From: Clostridia bacterium
GTDB taxonomy: Bacteria > Bacillota > Clostridia > Christensenellales > CAG-314
Direction of reading: 5' to 3'
NCBI GenBank assembly: GCA_028703495.1
Contig: JAQVMT010000002.1
Location: 149,177 to 213,176 of the forward strand
DNA length: 64,000 bases
Below are positions 9,583-18,004 of the stretch, in pieces. The translations under genes and the position numbers were made by a program. Position 1 is the first letter of the stretch, and the number at the start of each line of letters is the position of its first letter. The notes under the pieces were generated by a model that was not told where the DNA came from, did not search any database, and saw only the letters and a list, made by a program, of their open reading frames with translations.

Positions 9583-11496
9583 TCAACTCAATTCGAAAAG
9601 TCCCGTATAAAGGGAGTAGTACTTGCCCTGTTGTTTAATCAATTCCTCATGGTCTCCGCGCTCGATGATTTTGCCGTGTTCAAGCACCATAATTGCATCT
9701 GCGTTTCTTACCGTGCTTAGCCTGTGAGCGATAACAAACACGGTTTTATTTGCCATAAGCTTGTTCATACCCTGCTCGATCAAGCTTTCGGTTCGAGTAT
9801 CGACCGAACTAGTCGCCTCGTCAAGTATCAAAACGGGAGGATTATTGACGGTAGCGCGTGCAATACTAATCAACTGCCTTTGTCCTTGCGATAGGTTTGC
9901 ACCGTCGGCTGTCAATACCGTATCATAACCATTGGGAAGGTGAGAAATAAAGAAGTGCGCGTTTGCAATCTTTGCGGCTTCCTCCACTTCCTCGTCGGTT
10001 GCGTCGAGCTTTCCGTAACGAATGTTCTCCCTGACAGTCCCCGTAAACAAGTGCGTGTCCTGCAGAACCATAGCTAAGGATCGCCTCAAATGGTATTTTC
10101 TCATCTGCTTAATCGGAATACCGTCGTAGGTTATTTCGCCTTTATCGATATCGTAGAACCGATTAATCAGGTTTGTAATAGTTGTTTTACCTGCGCCGGT
10201 CGAGCCTACAAATGCAATCTTTTGTCCGGGTTTGGCGTACAGAGAAATGTTATCGAGTACAGTCTGATCTGGCTCGTAGCCGAATGAAACGTCTTTAAAT
10301 CGGACGTCGCCGCGAAGCTGCACCAAATCAAAGCCTTTACCATTGGGAATCTTCCAAGCCCAAGTGCCGGTTCTTTCCTCACATTCGCAGAGCTTATTGT
10401 CGCATATTTTTGCGTTAACTAAAGTAACATTGCCATCGTCGGTTTCTGCCGGTTCGTCAAGCACGCTAAAAATGCGTTCTCCGCCTGCAAGTGCGGTCAA
10501 AATACCTGTAATTTGTTGCGACAGGTTATTAATAGGCATTGAAATCGAGCGAGTGAAAAGCAGAATACTTACAAGTGTACCAACTTCGATAGCTCCGACA
10601 TTTTTCACGGAGAGCAAAGCCCCAACTACTGCGATAGTCGCATACATCAAATAGCTTAAGTTGCCCATCATAGGCATCAAAATATTTGCGTAGGTATGTG
10701 CTTTTGTTCCTGCAACACATAAATCGGCATTAATGCTTTGAAAGCTTTCGATGCTTTTTTGTTCCCTGTTGAACACCTTGACAACCTTTTGTCCATCGAT
10801 TAATTCTTCGATATAGCCGTTAACCTTACCTAATTGCTTTTGGTTAGCGACGAAATATCTTCCGCTTTTTCCGCCAACTACCTTTGCAGTAAATACCATA
10901 AGCACAATAATAACCGCAGCAACTAATGTTAGTTGCCAACTTAATGTAAGCATAACGGTAAACACGGCAATAATGGTTACGACCGAGCTTATCGCGGACG
11001 GTATTCCTTGGCTTATCATCTGTCTGATAGCATCCACATCGTTGGTAAATCTACTCATAAGCTCACCATGGACATGCTGATCAAAGTATCTAATTGGCAA
11101 AGCTTGCATTTTTGCGAAAAGCTCATTCCTCATTTTCTGCAAGCTGTTGCTCATTACATATATCATAAGACGCGTTTGAATATACGCACATGCTACACCC
11201 AAAAGGTAAATGAACACCATAAGCGCAAGAGTCTTGAAAAACGGAGTAAAGTCGGGATCAACCTGTCCTTTAAGCCCTTCGATAAAGTTATCGATAAGAG
11301 GCTTTACGAAGTAGGTACCCGCAATGCTGACTCCCGCCGAGAAAATCAGACAAACAACAACCATTATTAAGGCAACCTTATAATCTTTTAGATATCGCAG
11401 TATTCTACCAAGCGTTTTTTTGGCGTCTTTTGGCTTTGCAGGCATTCTACGATTTCCGGGACCGCCTATTTGAACGTTTTTTTCCTTCATCGCCAT
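9583..11496 (-). CDS. Heterodimeric ABC exporter, half with the catalytic ATPase site (BmrD/LmrD-like)
   Basis: This is a 637-residue half-transporter with an N-terminal six-helix type I exporter domain (about 20-330) and a C-terminal ATPase. Walker A is GSTGAGKTT, Walker B ends LILDEATSSVD with the catalytic Glu present, the switch His is in VIAHRLS, and the signature is the variant LSQGQ. With the adjacent half-transporter it should form one consensus and one degenerate ATP site, as in BmrCD, LmrCD and TM287/288. The ATG at 11496 has GGAGG just upstream and overlaps the end of the previous gene by spacing (TGA-T-ATG). Efflux of drugs or lipids is likely; the substrate is unknown. A roughly 35-residue charged insert follows the linker. 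Confidence 0.93.
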   Translation of the reverse strand: MAMKEKNVQIGGPGNRRMPAKPKDAKKTLGRILRYLKDYKVALIMVVVCLIFSAGVSIAGTYFVKPLIDNFIEGLKGQVDPDFTPFFKTLALMVFIYLLGVACAYIQTRLMIYVMSNSLQKMRNELFAKMQALPIRYFDQHVHGELMSRFTNDVDAIRQMISQGIPSAISSVVTIIAVFTVMLTLSWQLTLVAAVIIVLMVFTAKVVGGKSGRYFVANQKQLGKVNGYIEELIDGQKVVKVFNREQKSIESFQSINADLCVAGTKAHTYANILMPMMGNLSYLMYATIAVVGALLSVKNVGAIEVGTLVSILLFTRSISMPINNLSQQITGILTALAGGERIFSVLDEPAETDDGNVTLVNAKICDNKLCECEERTGTWAWKIPNGKGFDLVQLRGDVRFKDVSFGYEPDQTVLDNISLYAKPGQKIAFVGSTGAGKTTITNLINRFYDIDKGEITYDGIPIKQMRKYHLRRSLAMVLQDTHLFTGTVRENIRYGKLDATDEEVEEAAKIANAHFFISHLPNGYDTVLTADGANLSQGQRQLISIARATVNNPPVLILDEATSSVDTRTESLIEQGMNKLMANKTVFVIAHRLSTVRNADAIMVLEHGKIIERGDHEELIKQQGKYYSLYTGLFELS

Positions 11497-11497
11497 A

Positions 11498-13345
11498 TCA
11501 CACCTCCTCCAAAGCATTATTTTGAGAGCTAAAGACTTCTTTATAAATATCGTTGTCCTCTAATAGTTGCTCATGCGTTCCGACCGCATTGATTTTGCCT
11601 TCGTCAAGCACGACTATCTTGTCTGCGTGCATTAAAGAATTCAATCTTTGTGCAATCACCAAAACGGTCATTCCCTTCATTTCGTTCCTTAATGCTTCAC
11701 GAAGTTTTTTATCCGTTGCAGTATCTACCGCAGAAGTAGAGTCGTCTAAAATCAATATCTTAGGCTGTTTAAGCAAGGCTCGCGCTATACAAAGTCTTTG
11801 TTTTTGACCGCCGCTTACATTAACGCCGCCTTGCTCCAAACGAGTATCATATCCGTCCGGGAAGCTCATGATAAAGTCGTGGGCCTGCGCAATCTTACAC
11901 GCGTGCTCCATTTGTTCTTGCGTGGCATTCTCATTGCCCCACCTTAGGTTCTCTGCAATGGTACCCGAAAACAACGTGTTTTTTTGCAATACGACAGCTA
12001 CAGCATCCCTCAAGTTGTGTATTTTGTAATTCTTTACACTCTCGCCACCGACAGTCAAATCTCCATCAATGATGTCGTATAGCCTTGGAATAAGCTGAAC
12101 TAGTGAGCTCTTTCCGCTTCCCGTACTTCCGATAATACCGACAGATTCTCCTGCCTTTATGCTGAAATCGATATCCGAAAGCGTGAGATTGTTCTTGTTC
12201 TTGGAATAACTGAAGTCAACGTGCTTGAATTCAATCGCGCCGTCCTTGACTTTTAAGTCATTATTTGTATCACTATCTGTTATGTCAATCTTTTCGTTTA
12301 ATACTTCCTTAATACGGTTAACGCTAGCACGGGATATAAGCAGCATTACGAATATCATACTTATCATCATAAGTGAATTCAATATTTGTCCCACCATACT
12401 TAACGCGCTTGTAAGTTGACCGCTGGTCATCTCGCCTAAGCTGATCTTGTAGCCGCTAATACCATAAAGAGCGATCATACATCCGTACATCGCAAACTGC
12501 ATGATCGGGTTGTTCCATGCAACCATTTTTTCCGCCTTAACCTGTGCTTCCTTTAATTCCTCTGTGCGCTTACGGAATTTTTCGGTTTCGTGGTCCTCTC
12601 TGACATAAGCCTTCACAACTCTGATACTAATTAAGTTTTCTTGAACGGCAAGGTTCATATCATCATATCTGTAGAACATTTGCTTGAAATACTTCATAGC
12701 CTTAGATACAACAATACCCAAACCGAGTGCGATAACGGGTGCGGCAATGAGAAATACCCAAGCCAAATCCTTTACGGTTTGAAACACCATAAACATAGCA
12801 AATATCAGCATTATCGGCGAGCGGAAGCACACACGTATCACCATTTGAAACGCCTGTTGAACATTAGTTATATCGGCAGTTGAGCGCGTAACAAGGCTTG
12901 CAGTGCTAAATTTGTCCACATTGGCAAACGAAAAGTCTTGCACCTTCACGAATATTGCTTCTCTCAAATTCTTTGCAAACCCATTTCCCGCTTGAGCAGC
13001 AAACATACCGCTTAGTATTCCAAACACCATCGCAAGTATCGCACAAGTAACCATTATCAGACCGACGCATACGACAATACCCAATCTGTCTTGAGCTGCA
13101 ATCTGTATATAGTTGGCATAAATCTGCGAATCACCACCGACGACACCCCAAGAGCTCAATTGCGTTAACACAAAGACAGAAAGCTTCGATGCGTTTGTAA
13201 CAGGATCCATCATTATTCCAAAGTCTACAATAATTGACATTAGGTAAGGTATAAAAACCTCAAATATGACCTCGACAACAATCGTTAACGGCGCAAGTAT
13301 CGTCTGCGCAATATAGCCCTTGGAATATTTCATTAAACTTAACAT
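11498..13345 (-). CDS. Heterodimeric ABC exporter, half with the degenerate ATPase site (BmrC/LmrC-like)
   Basis: This is a 615-residue half-transporter. Membrane helices occupy about 10-320. Walker A GSTGSGKS is near 406 and the canonical signature VSGGQ near 510. At the Walker B end, LILDDSTS has Asp (about 535) instead of the catalytic Glu, and the switch His is replaced by Gln in VIAQRLN. These two changes mark the degenerate subunit of heterodimeric exporters. An AAGGA site precedes the ATG by 6 bases. It lies 9 bases after marR and directly before its partner, giving a marR-ABC-ABC operon. Confidence 0.93.
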   Translation of the reverse strand: MLSLMKYSKGYIAQTILAPLTIVVEVIFEVFIPYLMSIIVDFGIMMDPVTNASKLSVFVLTQLSSWGVVGGDSQIYANYIQIAAQDRLGIVVCVGLIMVTCAILAMVFGILSGMFAAQAGNGFAKNLREAIFVKVQDFSFANVDKFSTASLVTRSTADITNVQQAFQMVIRVCFRSPIMLIFAMFMVFQTVKDLAWVFLIAAPVIALGLGIVVSKAMKYFKQMFYRYDDMNLAVQENLISIRVVKAYVREDHETEKFRKRTEELKEAQVKAEKMVAWNNPIMQFAMYGCMIALYGISGYKISLGEMTSGQLTSALSMVGQILNSLMMISMIFVMLLISRASVNRIKEVLNEKIDITDSDTNNDLKVKDGAIEFKHVDFSYSKNKNNLTLSDIDFSIKAGESVGIIGSTGSGKSSLVQLIPRLYDIIDGDLTVGGESVKNYKIHNLRDAVAVVLQKNTLFSGTIAENLRWGNENATQEQMEHACKIAQAHDFIMSFPDGYDTRLEQGGVNVSGGQKQRLCIARALLKQPKILILDDSTSAVDTATDKKLREALRNEMKGMTVLVIAQRLNSLMHADKIVVLDEGKINAVGTHEQLLEDNDIYKEVFSSQNNALEEV

Positions 13346-13354
13346 ATATTTTCC

Positions 13355-13816
13355 TTAACCCCTATTGTTGTTGCGTTCACCCATCTTAACCAATATTTCC
13401 GTAACAATATTCGTGCCTTCACGGAGCCTTTCTACATCTTCTGTGCTTAACTCTTCAAATTGGGGCAGTATCAACTCCAAGGTCTGACGTCTGCTCTCAT
13501 CAAGCGCATTTCTTCCTTCATCCGTGATATGAATCAACACCGACCTACGATTAGCTTCGTTAACAACACGGTCAATATAACCCAATCTAACCAATCCGTC
13601 TACAAGTCCCGTTAATTGAGAACCACTCACTCCAACCTTGTTCGCCATAGCTCCCATAGAGTGTTCTCCCTTGTCATATAGAACCGATAACACGAAAAAT
13701 TGCGTCTTGCTGATTCCGTCTAAATGTCTGGGACCCGGAAACGTCACCGCTTTTCTGATCAGCACATTAATGTTCAGCAATCCGTTCACTACATCATAAT
13801 ATTCACTTTTATTCAT
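13355..13816 (-). CDS. MarR family transcriptional regulator
   Basis: This is a 153-residue winged-helix repressor. The helix-turn-helix lies around residues 55-85 (MGAMANKVGVSGSQLTGLVD), followed by the wing with RRSVLIHIT and flanking helices for dimerisation. The ATG at 13816 follows GGAGG. As the first gene of the operon with the exporter pair, it probably represses its own transcription and that of the exporter, as MarR proteins commonly do. A strong promoter lies just upstream. Confidence 0.93.
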   Translation of the reverse strand: MNKSEYYDVVNGLLNINVLIRKAVTFPGPRHLDGISKTQFFVLSVLYDKGEHSMGAMANKVGVSGSQLTGLVDGLVRLGYIDRVVNEANRRSVLIHITDEGRNALDESRRQTLELILPQFEELSTEDVERLREGTNIVTEILVKMGERNNNRG

Positions 13817-13866
13817 AATTTTTCCTCCATTTAATTTATACCGCATCCGATATCTTTGGTGTATGT

Positions 13867-13895
13867 ATGATAACAAAATGCACTTAAGTTGTCAA
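13867..13895 (-). promoter_or_regulatory. marR-exporter operon promoter
   Basis: Minus-strand TTGACA (13890-13895), a 17-base spacer and TATCAT (13867-13872), about 50 bases before the marR ATG. It is close to the vegetative consensus. Confidence 0.75.
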
Positions 13896-13985
13896 TCGTT
13901 TGAATCGATAAATATTTAATATTGGTACTTTTTTTTATGTTAATATTACCTGAAAAAGCATATCGTTAAAATATTATTAATTTAG

Positions 13986-14015
13986 TAATAACACAGTAAT
14001 AACACAATAATAACG
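13986..14015. repeat. Three helically phased 11-bp repeats
   Basis: TAATAACACA occurs twice and TAATAACG once more, at 13986, 13997 and 14008, an exact 11-base period. It may be a simple repeat or a protein-binding array upstream of the marR promoter. Confidence 0.6.
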
Positions 14016-14201
14016 TTAGCAGTTTGACAAAAATCGAGCTTCTTCAAGGCTCAAATTTAAAAGAATGTTTATACGGATAACATTATATTCTATATAAAAA
14101 ATCAGTAAAAGAAAAGCACCCACAGCAATCATATAGATATAGACACAATTCTGCGCTTGCAATGCAAGATTTGAGCTGTAGGCAAAAAATATAATAAGGA
14201 G

Positions 14202-14612
14202 TTATTTGTTCAGCATTTCTCGAATTTTATTTCTTACCGAGGAGACCTGTTCACTATCTTTTCTCCCGAATACACATTCATTTGCAAAGTGTTCGCAGTT
14301 GTAATGTATAATGTCATAGCCGCCTTGTCCGAGCTTACTCAAGGCATAATTAACGATGTCTTCATCGCTTCGCTTGAGCTTCAACTCGGATTTCGAGTAC
14401 TGTCTAACCTCCACAAATCTACCTCCCGAAAAATCAGCAACGGAAACTTTGTCGACCGTAATATTATCCGACGGTCTTGTTACATTATCGGCGGCTCCGA
14501 ACTCAATAACCTCATCACTCCCTAAAAAAATCCCGTAATGGTAATATCCGCCCATGTTGACTCGAATTTGGGCACCCTTCTCGGCATTGGTAAGCTTCCA
14601 TTTGGTTTGCAT
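14202..14612 (-). CDS. LRAT/NlpC-like cysteine acyltransferase or hydrolase
   Basis: This is a 136-residue protein of the LRAT (H-rev107/NC) branch of the NlpC/P60 fold. The motif YYHYGIFLG places the catalytic His at 25, and HYNCEHFANE places the nucleophilic Cys at 106. The second His seen in mammalian family members is Glu here (EVIEFG). Family members hydrolyse or transfer acyl chains of phospholipids, or act as amidases. AGGAG precedes the ATG by 7 bases. It is the last gene of the lipid cluster, 156 bases after the carrier protein gene. No signal peptide is seen, so it is probably cytosolic or at the inner membrane face. Confidence 0.75.
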   Translation of the reverse strand: MQTKWKLTNAEKGAQIRVNMGGYYHYGIFLGSDEVIEFGAADNVTRPSDNITVDKVSVADFSGGRFVEVRQYSKSELKLKRSDEDIVNYALSKLGQGGYDIIHYNCEHFANECVFGRKDSEQVSSVRNKIREMLNK

Positions 14613-14768
14613 ATAAACACTCCTGACATCGTCGGCACAATTTGTCCATGGATGTACATAAAATGACGATCGATGATACTACTATCAAGAGCAATTTCCC
14701 GACTTTAACCCTGAGGCAGACACTTCGATGACTATAAAAAAAATGTCGATAAACCGCTCGTGAAAAAC

Positions 14769-15026
14769 CTAAGCCTTTTCCTTGCGATAGACATCATTCA
14801 AGTAGTTATAGACATCGCCTACTGTCTTAAAACTGTTGACGTTGAGGTTAGTCAATTCTATTTTAAACTCCTCCTCGATAGCAATCGCAAGATAAAGCAT
14901 ATTGATAGAGCTCAATCCCATATCTTGAGAAAGTGTTGTTTCTGCAGTGATTTTGTCGGGATCCAACTTCACTCCAATCACCAATTCGAATATTTTTGTT
15001 ATTTTTTCAATTACTATGTCCGACAT
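14769..15026 (-). CDS. Acyl carrier protein
   Basis: This is an 85-residue carrier with four-helix ACP spacing and the attachment motif DMGLSSI, where Ser40 should carry phosphopantetheine. It is acidic (IEEEF in helix II). AGGTGAG lies upstream of the ATG. It follows the acyl-ligase gene by 37 bases. No fatty acid synthase genes are nearby, so this is a dedicated carrier that probably works with the neighbouring ligase and acyltransferases, and not the housekeeping ACP. Confidence 0.88.
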   Translation of the reverse strand: MSDIVIEKITKIFELVIGVKLDPDKITAETTLSQDMGLSSINMLYLAIAIEEEFKIELTNLNVNSFKTVGDVYNYLNDVYRKEKA

Positions 15027-15063
15027 ATTATTTAATACTCACCTTTTAATATCTTATATACCA

Positions 15064-16581
15064 CTAAAAATCATTCTTTGGACGAACGATTTTCATACTT
15101 GGGCTACGAGCAAAATCTTGCGTTCGGATTTTGATATTGTCGATTTTTACGTAATTAACCGAGCCTTCGACATTTGCGACCTCACGCTTAGTATAGGTTA
15201 AAAAGTCTGTAACCCCTCTTGACTGCAATAATGCGACTTTTGGCAAAATTTCAAGAGCAAGGACAGGTTGTCCGAAGCTGTTTTTTTCCACATAGACCAA
15301 GCAGTCGGAAACAAAGTCAAGGTCGTTTACCGCTTTTTCAATTTCCTCGGGGTAGATATTCTCACCGTCGGGCATAATAATTACGTTTTTACTACGTCCA
15401 ATTATGTACAAAAAGCCCTCATCGTCGAACTTTGCTAGGTCGCCGGTTTTGAAAAATCCATCGCAAAAGGCTTTTTTGTTTTCCTCGTCATCGTTATAAT
15501 AGCCCGACATAATGTTCTCGCCTTTGAGCCAAAGCTCCCCATCAACAAGCTTCAATTCCTGCAACGGGAAGGGAATACCGACAGAATCGGGTTTTTTTAC
15601 GAATTCGGGATTACCGCTCACCAAATTAGAGCTTTCCGTAAGTCCGTAGCCCGGGTAGAGACTAACTCCCAATTTGTAATACCCCATTACAAGGTTTTTG
15701 GGAACGACTGCACCACCGCAAATAATTACTTTCAATGAACCTCCGGTTGCGGTGATGCCGGACGATTCGCAAACTCTTAATATCAGTGCTGCAAGAGCAG
15801 GTACAAGCACGAGAATGTCGGGTTTTACTACTGCCATTTCCTTGAACATAGCTTGCATGTTTTGAGCAAAGTACAGACTTCCTCCGGATATAAGGCAGGT
15901 TAGTAAGTTCCTTATTAGACCGAAAACATGAGTCATCGGCATTAAGGAGTAATATGTCAAGCCGAAGGGTTGGACAATTCCGTAAAGTCCGTTGACTGCG
16001 CCTACAAGAAGGTTATTATGCGAAAGGACCGCTCCTTTGGGCTTGCCCGTCGTTCCCCCCGTTAAGATGATGCAAGCAGGCGTGAACCTATCAAGTACGG
16101 GCAGGTGTGCGTTATCCTTACCGATGCATTCATTTGATGCAAAAAACGGTATAGAAAGCAAATTATGGGCAAATCCGACTTTTTCCTTCAGTTCCTCTTG
16201 ATAAATTAATGCTTGGCAGTCAAATTTTAGTAATAACCCGTAAAGGCTTTTTTCATCAAGCATAGGAGGAATTAAAACGGCTACCCTGCCGCTTGCCATA
16301 ACCGAAAGAGCAATCCTCACAAACTCGCAATTATTGCCAATGAAAATTCCGATGTTCTTCTTACCAAGATTATTCTCGTCTAAAAATCCGACAGTATTGC
16401 ATACTGCATCGTATAATTTGGCGTAGGTTAAAGCTTTGGTGTCGAAAACTGCAACCTTGTCCGAATAATCGCGTTTTCCGACCTCAAGCATCTCGCCTAT
16501 GGTTCTTATATGATTTTTTTCTTCGACTTTTGCATATACGCAGTCGCTTGTTTCCTTCCTAAAGCGTTCGATCGAATTCAT
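15064..16581 (-). CDS. AMP-binding acyl-CoA/acyl-ACP synthetase
   Basis: This is a 505-residue ANL-superfamily adenylating enzyme. Motifs seen are the P-loop TGGTTGKPKG near 175, YGLTES near 325, FKTGDLAKF near 385, GRSKNVIIMPDGENIYPEEIE in the hinge, and the C-terminal catalytic Lys in SMKIVR near the end. It should activate a carboxylic acid with ATP and load it onto a thiol; the next gene, an ACP, is the obvious acceptor. AGGAGGAG lies upstream of the ATG. Chain specificity cannot be read. It corresponds to the ligase half of E. coli Aas. Confidence 0.9.
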   Translation of the reverse strand: MNSIERFRKETSDCVYAKVEEKNHIRTIGEMLEVGKRDYSDKVAVFDTKALTYAKLYDAVCNTVGFLDENNLGKKNIGIFIGNNCEFVRIALSVMASGRVAVLIPPMLDEKSLYGLLLKFDCQALIYQEELKEKVGFAHNLLSIPFFASNECIGKDNAHLPVLDRFTPACIILTGGTTGKPKGAVLSHNNLLVGAVNGLYGIVQPFGLTYYSLMPMTHVFGLIRNLLTCLISGGSLYFAQNMQAMFKEMAVVKPDILVLVPALAALILRVCESSGITATGGSLKVIICGGAVVPKNLVMGYYKLGVSLYPGYGLTESSNLVSGNPEFVKKPDSVGIPFPLQELKLVDGELWLKGENIMSGYYNDDEENKKAFCDGFFKTGDLAKFDDEGFLYIIGRSKNVIIMPDGENIYPEEIEKAVNDLDFVSDCLVYVEKNSFGQPVLALEILPKVALLQSRGVTDFLTYTKREVANVEGSVNYVKIDNIKIRTQDFARSPSMKIVRPKNDF

Positions 16582-16664
16582 TTGACTCCTCCTGTTGAAT
16601 AATTGTATGCGTCCAAAATCAGACGGCTTTTTATAATAACTCCGCGCGTTTCAAGTAGCGATAA

Positions 16665-17300
16665 TCAGTCGATAAGGCTTTTTAATATATTCTCTTTCTC
16701 GTACAATACGCGTCCTATCTGCTCAATCTCTTTTCCCGTAGGCATTCTGCCCGCAATATATTTTTGGCAATCGATAGGCTCACCGATTGCGACCTTACGC
16801 TTCTTACCTTTATGCGCTTCATCAATATAAAAGGGTGTGATAGGGACCTTCGCCATAGCAGCCATAAGTATGCAGCCCGATTTAAACGGAGCGATATCGT
16901 TGGTTTTATTTAATGCTCCCTCGGGAAAAACAACGAGAAGTTCGTCATTTTTCAACACTTCGATACCCTTTTTCACCGCTTCGAAGTCGAATATATTTCT
17001 GTCGATTCTAATACAGCCCAAGCCGCGCATCAATGTCGATCGAAAAGGCTTGTTCATAACCGATTCTGCAACGAAGTATCTTAACCGTCTTCGCCAAAGT
17101 GCAACAGATATCACTATCGGATCCTTAAAGGTCCTGTGATTTGATATGACAACTGCTCCGCCTTTAATCAACAAATTGCTTTTTTTACCATTCTCGTAAT
17201 ACTTTTTCGTTTGGTAAAACAGCAGAAAAAACATTCCGCAAACTCTTGCAATATCACCTGCGAACTTCCGCAGGGAATATCCTTTCTTTTCCTTTCTCAT
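16665..17300 (-). CDS. PlsC-type lysophospholipid acyltransferase
   Basis: This is a 211-residue membrane-associated acyltransferase with the NHRTFKD motif (Asn54-Asp60) and the FPEG motif at 125-128. A hydrophobic N-terminal stretch at about 20-30 could anchor it. It should transfer an acyl group to a lysolipid or glycerol-phosphate acceptor. Its start overlaps the end of the upstream paralogous acyltransferase by 47 bases, with AAAGG as the likely SD, so the pair is translationally coupled. Confidence 0.9.
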   Translation of the reverse strand: MRKEKKGYSLRKFAGDIARVCGMFFLLFYQTKKYYENGKKSNLLIKGGAVVISNHRTFKDPIVISVALWRRRLRYFVAESVMNKPFRSTLMRGLGCIRIDRNIFDFEAVKKGIEVLKNDELLVVFPEGALNKTNDIAPFKSGCILMAAMAKVPITPFYIDEAHKGKKRKVAIGEPIDCQKYIAGRMPTGKEIEQIGRVLYEKENILKSLID

Positions 17301-17961
17301 TTATGCCTTTATTCTTCTTCGAGTCCGATTTGCTTTTTTTAAGGTTATCCAAGCATTTCCCAAGCTCGATTACCTTCTGCCGAGCTTTTTCCGACAGATC
17401 GAGCAAGTCGTCTTTTGACAAGCTTTGACACTCTGTCAAGTCATTTATATAGAAGCTTTCACCTATAACAACATTCACTCTTTTAAATATTCCGTAATTA
17501 CCATCGATATAAATTGGCACGATCGGAGCTTCCGATTCATCGGCAATCGTAATCAAGCTGGTTTTAAACTCATGAATCTTGCCATCGGTAGATATTTTAC
17601 TTTCAGGAAAAATACCCAAAACGCCGCCCTTGTCTAGAATTTCCACGCTCTTGCCGATGAATCCAAAGTCTGACGAAAACCTTTCGACCTTTACGCCGCC
17701 GATACATTTAAGCACAAAGCGCATAAATCTTCCCTTGTTGTAAATCACTTCCGCAATTAAAAATCTAATGTTTCGCAACGGGAACAGGAACATAATCAGC
17801 ATTAAATCCTTAATGCTTGAATGATTGGCAATGATTATTGCATTTCCGTTTAATCTTGGTTTTTTCTGCTTTTTATCGCTGCGCCAAATCTTCCATTTAA
17901 AATATGGAATAGCTGCAAACGCACCTGTAATTTTTATAAAAGCATATGTAAACCAATTCAT
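17254..17961 (-). CDS. PlsC-type lysophospholipid acyltransferase (second paralogue)
   Basis: This is a 235-residue acyltransferase with NHSSIKD (Asn46-Asp52) and FPESK in place of FPEG near 117. The N-terminus has a hydrophobic segment followed by a very basic linker. The C-terminal 40 residues are Lys/Asp rich. Two acyltransferases side by side suggest different acceptor positions or acceptors. It starts 43 bases after the transporter gene, with AAGG 9 bases before ATG. Confidence 0.88.
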   Translation of the reverse strand: MNWFTYAFIKITGAFAAIPYFKWKIWRSDKKQKKPRLNGNAIIIANHSSIKDLMLIMFLFPLRNIRFLIAEVIYNKGRFMRFVLKCIGGVKVERFSSDFGFIGKSVEILDKGGVLGIFPESKISTDGKIHEFKTSLITIADESEAPIVPIYIDGNYGIFKRVNVVIGESFYINDLTECQSLSKDDLLDLSEKARQKVIELGKCLDNLKKSKSDSKKNKGINEKGKERIFPAEVRR

Positions 17962-18004
17962 ATTCTTAAGCCTTCTGTGATCTTGTCTTACCTTTGTTAC
18001 CGGC

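Larger units (their letters stand above)
13817..14201. other. Intergenic region upstream of marR
   Basis: It holds the marR promoter (13867-13895) and three 11-bp phased repeats (13986-14015). No gene is seen. ATCG-CGAT half sites just upstream of the -35 could be part of an operator. Confidence 0.6.
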
